DNA of 64,000 nt from Bacteroidota bacterium (GTDB taxonomy: Bacteria; Bacteroidota; Bacteroidia; Chitinophagales; Chitinophagaceae): NCBI GenBank assembly GCA_029558715.1, contig JAKQEA010000098.1, forward strand, positions 41,796 to 105,795, given 5' to 3'. This document shows, in pieces, positions 58,629 to 64,000 of this stretch. Every line of letters begins with the position of its first letter. Position 1 is the stretch's first letter. The translations under genes and the position numbers were made by a program. Under the pieces are notes generated by a model that was not told where the DNA came from, made no database searches, and saw only the letters and a program-made list of their open reading frames with translations.

Positions 58629-60848
58629 CTACCTGATTAGATTGATCGATCCTTTTTTATTTACCACAGCCCCATCCTGCAAAATCACTTTTAACACATA
58701 AGCATACACTCCTACAGGCTGCTGCTTACCACTATGTGTTCCATCCCACCCTTTACTGATATTAACAGACACAAAAATCAACTGTCCCCATTGATTGAAT
58801 ATCCTGAGTTGAACCGAAGCAACATAATTTCCATAGACAAATAATACATCATTCTTACCATCGCCATTTGGGGTAAATACATTGGGAACAAAAATTTCTT
58901 TACTGCTGAGTGTGGTGCCGGATATAGGAACCGACAATACACTTGTTTCGCATACCTGTATCCCCAATGCTCTTACCTGTATTATGACGGTCGTATTACC
59001 TGCCAATCCGTTTATGGTATGGGTGGTACCTGTTGCACCTGAACTTGGCGTTTGATAGCTGGCGCCTCCATTTGTAGTTACCTCATATCCTGTTGCGCCA
59101 GGCACAGCAGACCATGAAAAGGTCAAAGAAGTAAATGTAGTATTGGTTAATGTTACTACCGGTTGCGGTAATTGTTGCAGTAAAGTAATAATAACGGGTG
59201 TCCTGGTATTACTGGTACATCCGGCGGCACTTACCGCCTCAACATAATAGGTTGTATTAGCAGTTATATTGTTGGCTGTAAAGGATACTCCACTGGCCAG
59301 TTGCGTACCTCCTGTTACATTAGCATACCAGTTATAAGTAAACCCTGCCTGAGGATTATTGACAGATAAGATGGAATTAGAACCAGAACATACTGTAGTT
59401 CCATTGGCAGCGGGTGCAGCTGGTAATGGAGATACTGTTACAACTACCGCTGTTCTCGCAACACTCGAACATCCCGTTGTATTGATCGCTTCCACATAAT
59501 AGGTAGTATTAGCAGTTAACACAGGAGTAGTAAATGCTGTCCCTGTTGATAATAGGGTGCCGCTTGCGGCAGCATCATACCAGTTATATATAAATCCTGT
59601 TTGAGGATTTTGTAACTGCAAAACACCAGTTGTACCGGTACAAATTGTAATATTATTTACCACAGGTGCAGCTGGCACAGCGTTTACTGTTACTGTCACT
59701 TGTGCAGAAGCTGTACAACCAATAGTATTTGTAGCAGTTACAGTATAAGTAGTTGTAGCATTTGGAGAAACAGTAACTGAAGCTCCTGATAAATTACCGG
59801 GATTCCATGAGAAGGAAGTTAATATCCCGGTGGTTACATTTGCATTTAACTGCGCAGAATTACCGGGACAAAGAGCTACAGGATTTGCACTAGCTGTCAT
59901 TGCAGCATTGTTATTTAACGGAACTACCCCATTATAAGTATTGATACACCCATTTGCGTCGGTAATAGTGCAGGTATAGTTCCCTGGCGCAAGACCAGTA
60001 GCTGTAGCATTGGTTTGAACCGGTGTGGTATTCCATGAATAAGTATAAGGAGATGAACTTCCTGTTACAGTTAATGCAATACTTCCATTTGGCCCGTTAC
60101 AATCAGACGGTGTGATAACCGGAGCAATATTTTGTGAATAAGCGAGCCCGGATATTGCAAGAATCACAGCATTGGGAAAAGGAGCATTAGAGCCAGCCGT
60201 GGTTACATTCGCAAATGTTACCGAGGCGATAGGCTTTGAGATATCGGCACAACTAAGGGGAATATCTATGTGATACATCCGGGGATTGGTAGGAAAGCCA
60301 TCTGCATTGTAAACCGGCCCTACAGATCTGTCACATCTTCCAAAGCCTTGCAGAACAACATTTGTTGTACCATTAAACCAGTCACTCAAAGAAATATTGG
60401 GAAATAAAGCAGTGCTATTATCAGAAAATGTTATCGTAATATTTAACAGACTTGTACCTTCTGTACTAAAAGCAAGAAAACGCAATCTTGAAAAAGCAGC
60501 AGGTGTTCCGAGGCTCAGGCTGAAAGTCTCATTTCGCTTTACATAAAGCGCATTATTAGCTGTATAAGAAGCCAGTTGGTAAGGAGCCCCTCCACCTGTT
60601 ATTACTCCATTATCAGGCAACCCACCTCCAAAAATTCCTGCAAATGTCCTGAATGCGTTAGTATACATTACTTTATTAGAAGATGCTCCGTCTATTTGTA
60701 ATGTAGTAGTAACAAGGCTATTTGGACCACCCTCGGCAACGGCATCATGATTAAATCCGGTGACAGTAACCGGGACAAATTGTGCCGAAAGTTTAGCTCC
60801 CTGCACCAGAAAAAAAAATACTCCGAATAGAAAAAACCTTAATTGCAT
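58629..60848 (-). CDS. Large surface adhesin with type IX secretion type B C-terminal domain
   Basis: This 739-residue protein has a signal peptide (MQLRFFLFGVFFFLVQGAKLSAQ) and an N-terminal beta domain (about 25-235). A SprB-type repeat follows (about 246-310, NGSIALTVTGSSSPYTYSW). Ig-like domains lie at about 315-390, 395-470 and 475-560 (each with NWYDAAASGTLLSTG-like or YNWYANVTGG segments), and a fibronectin-type domain at about 562-645. The C-terminal domain has IFVPNVFTPNGDGKNDVLFVYG (about 650-671) and GVYAYVLKVILQDG. It is exported by T9SS and held by the PorP/SprF protein encoded next to it. Confidence 0.92.
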   Translation of the reverse strand: MQLRFFLFGVFFFLVQGAKLSAQFVPVTVTGFNHDAVAEGGPNSLVTTTLQIDGASSNKVMYTNAFRTFAGIFGGGLPDNGVITGGGAPYQLASYTANNALYVKRNETFSLSLGTPAAFSRLRFLAFSTEGTSLLNITITFSDNSTALFPNISLSDWFNGTTNVVLQGFGRCDRSVGPVYNADGFPTNPRMYHIDIPLSCADISKPIASVTFANVTTAGSNAPFPNAVILAISGLAYSQNIAPVITPSDCNGPNGSIALTVTGSSSPYTYSWNTTPVQTNATATGLAPGNYTCTITDANGCINTYNGVVPLNNNAAMTASANPVALCPGNSAQLNANVTTGILTSFSWNPGNLSGASVTVSPNATTTYTVTATNTIGCTASAQVTVTVNAVPAAPVVNNITICTGTTGVLQLQNPQTGFIYNWYDAAASGTLLSTGTAFTTPVLTANTTYYVEAINTTGCSSVARTAVVVTVSPLPAAPAANGTTVCSGSNSILSVNNPQAGFTYNWYANVTGGTQLASGVSFTANNITANTTYYVEAVSAAGCTSNTRTPVIITLLQQLPQPVVTLTNTTFTSLTFSWSAVPGATGYEVTTNGGASYQTPSSGATGTTHTINGLAGNTTVIIQVRALGIQVCETSVLSVPISGTTLSSKEIFVPNVFTPNGDGKNDVLFVYGNYVASVQLRIFNQWGQLIFVSVNISKGWDGTHSGKQQPVGVYAYVLKVILQDGAVVNKKGSINLIR

Positions 60849-60920
60849 GCAGCCAGTTATTTTGGTTCAAAAATTAATGCAGGCAAACGTTGGAAAGAAT
60901 TTCAGTATGGATAAGAAGGA

Positions 60921-60950
60921 TAATAAAAAAGGGTCGCAGATAAGCGACCC
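60921..60950 (-). terminator. Intrinsic terminator of ilvE
   Basis: GGGTCGC-AGATAA-GCGACCC, on the minus strand followed by TTTTTTATTA. It lies 22 nt after the ilvE stop. Confidence 0.88.
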
Positions 60951-60972
60951 TCTAAATTAAGTAATTTATAGA

Positions 60973-62037
60973 TTACACTTTCTGCATCCAGCTATGTTTA
61001 TCTTCTGCCCTTCCTTCGCGGATATCAGTAAGCCATTTTTTAATTGTAGGGGCTGTTTTCCAGCTATCCACATCAAACTTCATAGAAAAGTCTTTGTATC
61101 CCAGTTCTTTGATCGGAGAAATAGTCGCGGCTGTACCAGTACCGAATACTTCTTTCAATTCCCCGGCCTTGTAAGCAGCTGTTATCTCATCAATACTTAA
61201 CTGTCTTTCCTCCACTTTTAGACCCATCTCCTGCAATAATGTTATTACACTTTGTCTTGTTACTCCCCCAAGAATAGTTCCTTGCTCCAGGCCGGGAGTA
61301 ATAGCCGTGTTGCCTATGATAAAAAAGACATTCATAGTACCGCACTCCTGCACATATTTGTGTTCAAAAGCATCCATCCATAATACCTGGTCATACCCTT
61401 TCTTTTTAGCCTCGGCTGTCGCATACATAGCCGCACCATAGTTACCTGCTGCTTTTGCGTAGCCCACTCCTCCAGGTACAGCCCTTACATATTGTTCCTC
61501 TACATAAATACGCATAGGTGCACTGTAGTAGGGTCCCGATGGGCTCAAAATAATCATGAATTTGTAATTATCTGAAGGACGTACACCAATCAGTTCATCA
61601 GATGAAAACATGAAAGGGCGAATATATAAGGAATGATCCTCTTTGGAAGGTATCCAGTTCCTGTCAAGTGCTACTAACTGAAACATTCCTTCCATAAATA
61701 ATTCTTCCGGAACAACCGGCATCTGCATTCGTTCAGCTGAAATATTGAACCGCATAAAATTATCACGCGGTCGGAAGATAAAAGCATTGCCTTCCCTGTC
61801 TTTATAAGCCTTTATTCCTTCAAAAATTGCCTGCCCATAATGCAAAGCTGCTGTAGAAGGGCTAAGCAACAAAGGCTGATATGGTTTGATCTCAATATTT
61901 TTCCACTCTCCATTTTCAAAATCTGCTTCTAGCATGTGATCAGTAAAATATTTTCCAAAAGGCAGGTTATCAAGATTCAAATCCTGTAATTTGCTTCTTT
62001 CAATCTTTGTCATTGAAATATCCATTGCTGCAATCAT
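60973..62037 (-). CDS. ilvE: Branched-chain amino acid aminotransferase
   Basis: It interconverts Val, Leu and Ile with their 2-oxo acids. The PLP fold-type IV enzyme of 354 residues has ALHYGQAIFEGIKAYKD (about 62-78), the catalytic lysine in GVGYAKAAGNYGAAMYA, LWMDAFEHKYVQECGTMNVFF and LGGVTRQSVI. It is of the long type II form. Starts at 62037 and 62025 (MDISMTKIERSKLQD) are possible. No Leu/Ile/Val-rich leader is seen upstream. It is divergent from the gene at 62110. Confidence 0.94.
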   Translation of the reverse strand: MIAAMDISMTKIERSKLQDLNLDNLPFGKYFTDHMLEADFENGEWKNIEIKPYQPLLLSPSTAALHYGQAIFEGIKAYKDREGNAFIFRPRDNFMRFNISAERMQMPVVPEELFMEGMFQLVALDRNWIPSKEDHSLYIRPFMFSSDELIGVRPSDNYKFMIILSPSGPYYSAPMRIYVEEQYVRAVPGGVGYAKAAGNYGAAMYATAEAKKKGYDQVLWMDAFEHKYVQECGTMNVFFIIGNTAITPGLEQGTILGGVTRQSVITLLQEMGLKVEERQLSIDEITAAYKAGELKEVFGTGTAATISPIKELGYKDFSMKFDVDSWKTAPTIKKWLTDIREGRAEDKHSWMQKV

Positions 62038-62109
62038 AAAACTTTATTTTTGAAAGAACAAAGAAACGAAAAAAAACTAACACTCATTAGTATAATCGTC
62101 AACTAGCTT

Positions 62110-62655
62110 ATGGATCTGAATCATGTAGAATTGTCTCCGTCCATGCTTGCCAGCCTGTATAAATCCTCACTTATTGAAAGTGAAATTATACCTGGTACAA
62201 AAAAGGCTGGCCAAATCAACGATATAGCTGAAAAATCAGCAAAACCGATACCAGCAGAAACAGCCTCCTGGAAGTGGTTGGGCAATAATTTGAAGCATAT
62301 TATTATTGTTGTAAACAACCGGGAAGTTGTTTATTTACCTGACAATGAGCTGACATTCCTTACGGGTATTTTGACTGCCTGTAAACTCACAATCGCAGAT
62401 GTGGCAATTATCAACCTTAATAACTATCCGCAGGTATCTTATAAGGAATTGACCTCTTTCTTTAAAAGCAGGATTGTACTGCTTTTCGACATTAAGCCAA
62501 CTTCATTTGGGCTGCCAATTGATTTTCCTAAATACCAATTACAATCGTTTGCAGGTAATACTTTTTTATACTCTCCTTCTTTAAATGATCTCGAAAATGA
62601 TAAATTAGAAAAAAGCAAGCTTTGGGTTTCTTTAAAAAGGTTGTTTAACCTGTAA
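62110..62655 (+). CDS. Conserved protein of unknown function
   Basis: This 181-residue cytosolic protein has a beta-alpha arrangement: LKHIIIVVNNREVVYLPDNELTFLTGILTACKLTIADVAIINLNN (about 61-105) followed by SRIVLLFDI and a basic tail (KSKLWVSLKRLFNL). There is no signal or helix of membrane type. I cannot name a family; a small component of a nucleic acid complex, such as a DNA polymerase III psi-like subunit, is only a guess. It lies 50 nt before rdgB. Confidence 0.72.
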   Translation: MDLNHVELSPSMLASLYKSSLIESEIIPGTKKAGQINDIAEKSAKPIPAETASWKWLGNNLKHIIIVVNNREVVYLPDNELTFLTGILTACKLTIADVAIINLNNYPQVSYKELTSFFKSRIVLLFDIKPTSFGLPIDFPKYQLQSFAGNTFLYSPSLNDLENDKLEKSKLWVSLKRLFNL

Positions 62656-62705
62656 ATTGAAATTTTATTACTTTTCCCGTATGCCAATCAATTAAAAACC
62701 GCACA

Positions 62706-63281
62706 TTGAAACTGATCTTTGCCACAAACAATCAGCATAAAGTAGACGAGATTCGTTCTGTGATTGACAAAAATCTTGAGCTTATAACACTACAGGAGGC
62801 AGGCATTGATATTGATATTCCTGAGCCATATAATACGTTGAAAGAAAACGCATCGGGAAAATCAAAGGTCATTTTTGACATGACGGGCATAAACTGTTTC
62901 AGCGAAGACACCGGGCTAGAGGTAGACAGCCTGGGTGGCGAACCCGGTGTAAAAAGTGCCCGGTATGCCGGTGATGACCGTTCCTTTAATGCTAATATTG
63001 AAAAACTACTGAGCAAATTGGTGGGCAAACCTGACCGTAGTGCCCGTTTCAAAACTGTTATCTCCCTGTTAATAGATGGCAGAGAAACCTTGTTTGAGGG
63101 TATTTGTGAAGGCAGGATAATTACAGAAAGAAGAGGTGAACAGGGTTTTGGTTACGATCCGGTCTTTATTCCCGCCGGTGCTGATAAAACCTTTGCAGAA
63201 ATGACCATGCAGGAAAAGAACAAGTTTAGCCATAGAAAGAAGGCTGTGGAAAAACTGGTAGCATTTTTGAATAGCTTATAA
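62706..63281 (+). CDS. rdgB: XTP/dITP diphosphatase (non-canonical purine NTP pyrophosphatase)
   Basis: It removes (d)ITP and XTP from the nucleotide pool. The 191 residues carry IFATNNQHKVDEI near the start, ENASGKSKVIFDMTGINCFSEDTGLEVDSLGGEPGVKSARYAG (about 48-91), GFGYDPVFIP and the closing FSHRKKAVEKL. The start is TTG at 62706 (MKLIFATNN), which the conserved N-terminus requires. The ECF sigma gene begins 14 nt after it. Confidence 0.95.
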   Translation: MKLIFATNNQHKVDEIRSVIDKNLELITLQEAGIDIDIPEPYNTLKENASGKSKVIFDMTGINCFSEDTGLEVDSLGGEPGVKSARYAGDDRSFNANIEKLLSKLVGKPDRSARFKTVISLLIDGRETLFEGICEGRIITERRGEQGFGYDPVFIPAGADKTFAEMTMQEKNKFSHRKKAVEKLVAFLNSL

Positions 63282-63295
63282 ACAAACCACTGATT

Positions 63296-63874
63296 TTGAC
63301 ACCAGGAAGCAACCAAAATATCACCGAAAGCGACCTTATAAATGGATGCATGGAAGGCGACAGGCGAATGCAGGAAGAATTGTACCGCCGCTTCTCCCCA
63401 AGGATGTATGCTGTTTGCCTTCGTTATGCAGGTAACGCAGAAGAGGCTGAGGATATCTTGCAGGAAGGATTTATCAAGGTCTTTAAAAAACTGGATAGTT
63501 TTCGCAGCGAGGGCTCTTTCGAAGGATGGGTACGACGCATCTTTGTTAATACCGCCATCGAACATTTTCGCCGCAAACGCTACCTGATGCCAGTGACAGA
63601 AAAGGAAGAAAATACTATTGAAGGTAAATTTACCTCTGTATTGGATGAACTGGGTGCAAAAGACATAATGGCCCTGGTTCAGGAACTATCTCCAGGCTAT
63701 CGTACGGTTTTTAATATGTATGTCGTGGAGGGTTACACTCATAAAGAGATAGCTGATATGCTTGGTATTAGTGAAGGCACAAGTAAATCACAACTATCAA
63801 GAGCTAAAGTGATACTGCAGGACATGGTGAGAACATATATTGATAAGCAAAGAGGAGTTAGTACAAAAAAATGA
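63296..63874 (+). CDS. ECF-type RNA polymerase sigma factor
   Basis: This 192-residue sigma-70 family protein has region 2 (about 31-95, YAGNAEEAEDILQEGFIKVFKKLDSFRSEGSFEGWVRRIFVNTAIEHFRRKR) and region 4 (about 130-185, LSPGYRTVFNMYVVEGYTHKEIADMLGISEGTSKSQLSRAKVIL). The start is TTG at 63296; another in-frame option is the ATG at 63350. Its stop overlaps the start of a partial gene (ATGA), the usual sigma/anti-sigma layout. Confidence 0.93.
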   Translation: MTPGSNQNITESDLINGCMEGDRRMQEELYRRFSPRMYAVCLRYAGNAEEAEDILQEGFIKVFKKLDSFRSEGSFEGWVRRIFVNTAIEHFRRKRYLMPVTEKEENTIEGKFTSVLDELGAKDIMALVQELSPGYRTVFNMYVVEGYTHKEIADMLGISEGTSKSQLSRAKVILQDMVRTYIDKQRGVSTKK

Positions 63875-64000
63875 ACAACAGTTTCCGCGATAAAATTTAC
63901 AATAATGAGGTAACTCCCCCCGTGAGAGTCTGGGACCGTATTGCTGCAGAACTGGATGAAACCGCCAGTACAAAGATTTTATCCACTAAATTGTTCCTTG
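63871..64000 (+). CDS. Putative anti-sigma factor, truncated by the window edge
   Basis: Only the first 43 codons are in the window: MNNSFRDKIYNNEVTPPVRV, then WDRIAAELDE and so on. The ATG overlaps the sigma stop by four bases (ATGA). The PPxxVWDRIAAELDE motif is common at the start of anti-sigma-like proteins encoded after ECF sigma genes in Bacteroidota. The rest of the gene, where a transmembrane helix would be expected, lies outside. Confidence 0.72.
   Translation, partial: MNNSFRDKIYNNEVTPPVRVWDRIAAELDETASTKILSTKLFL

Overview
The window is a stretch of a Bacteroidota chromosome, most likely from the Chitinophagales (a Chitinophagaceae-like soil or water bacterium); the genus cannot be named from this sequence. 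The evidence is: many promoters of the Bacteroidota form TTTG-N19/20-TAnnTTTG, few Shine-Dalgarno sequences, a PorP/SprF protein beside a large adhesin with a type IX secretion (type B) C-terminal domain, tandem head-GIN (DUF2807) proteins, a DUF4954 protein beside glmS, an orphan TonB-dependent receptor under a TPP riboswitch, and a eukaryotic-type NADP isocitrate dehydrogenase. Base composition and gene style look even throughout. I see no prophage, insertion sequence, CRISPR array or rRNA operon. One tRNA is present, the initiator tRNA-fMet.

Layout. 0.2-4.0 kb: a cupin protein, an OmpA protein with calcium-binding repeats, and an L,D-transpeptidase. 4.2-12.1 kb: a minus-strand aromatic amino acid operon (pheA, aminotransferase, tyrA, DAHP synthase-chorismate mutase fusion, aroB, aroA, aroC, DUF952). 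12.2-16 kb: a DEAD-box helicase, a small lipoprotein, and an ECF sigma factor with a membrane-bound anti-sigma/protease fusion. 16-25.9 kb: housekeeping genes (nucleotidyltransferase, PLP deaminase family, lipB, RluD family, def, ruvX, UbiA family, SpoU methyltransferase, MuiA family). 26-38 kb: mutS, CHRD and SET-domain proteins, mgtE, glmS-DUF4954, der-era and tRNA-fMet. 37.8-45.7 kb: GIN paralogues, TPP riboswitch and receptor, ddl-PASTA-rhodanese, ferredoxin, acyl-CoA reductase. 45.9-56.5 kb: HtrA protease, GH13 amylase, ispH, a phosphorylase-like protein, DtxR/MntR and Crp/Fnr regulators, icd, dCMP deaminase. 56.6-64 kb: rpsL-rpsG, the T9SS adhesin pair, ilvE, rdgB, and an ECF sigma factor followed by a partial anti-sigma gene cut by the window edge.

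The main discovery is in the 5' leader of the aromatic operon (about 11958-12145, minus strand). A consensus promoter is followed at once by a 27-codon reading frame that encodes ten Phe/Tyr residues within eleven codons. A GC-rich segment inside that frame can pair with the 5' arm of a 13-bp hairpin just before pheA. This is the layout of a translation-coupled attenuator that senses Phe and Tyr.

Other notable points: a palindrome and two exact 21-bp repeats inserted in frame in aroA; a phosphorylase-like protein with Thr in place of the PLP lysine; an FNR-type palindrome and a DtxR/MntR-type palindrome, each directly upstream of a matching regulator gene; and a recurring arrangement in which the -7 element lies only 4-7 nt from the start codon, implying leaderless mRNAs.
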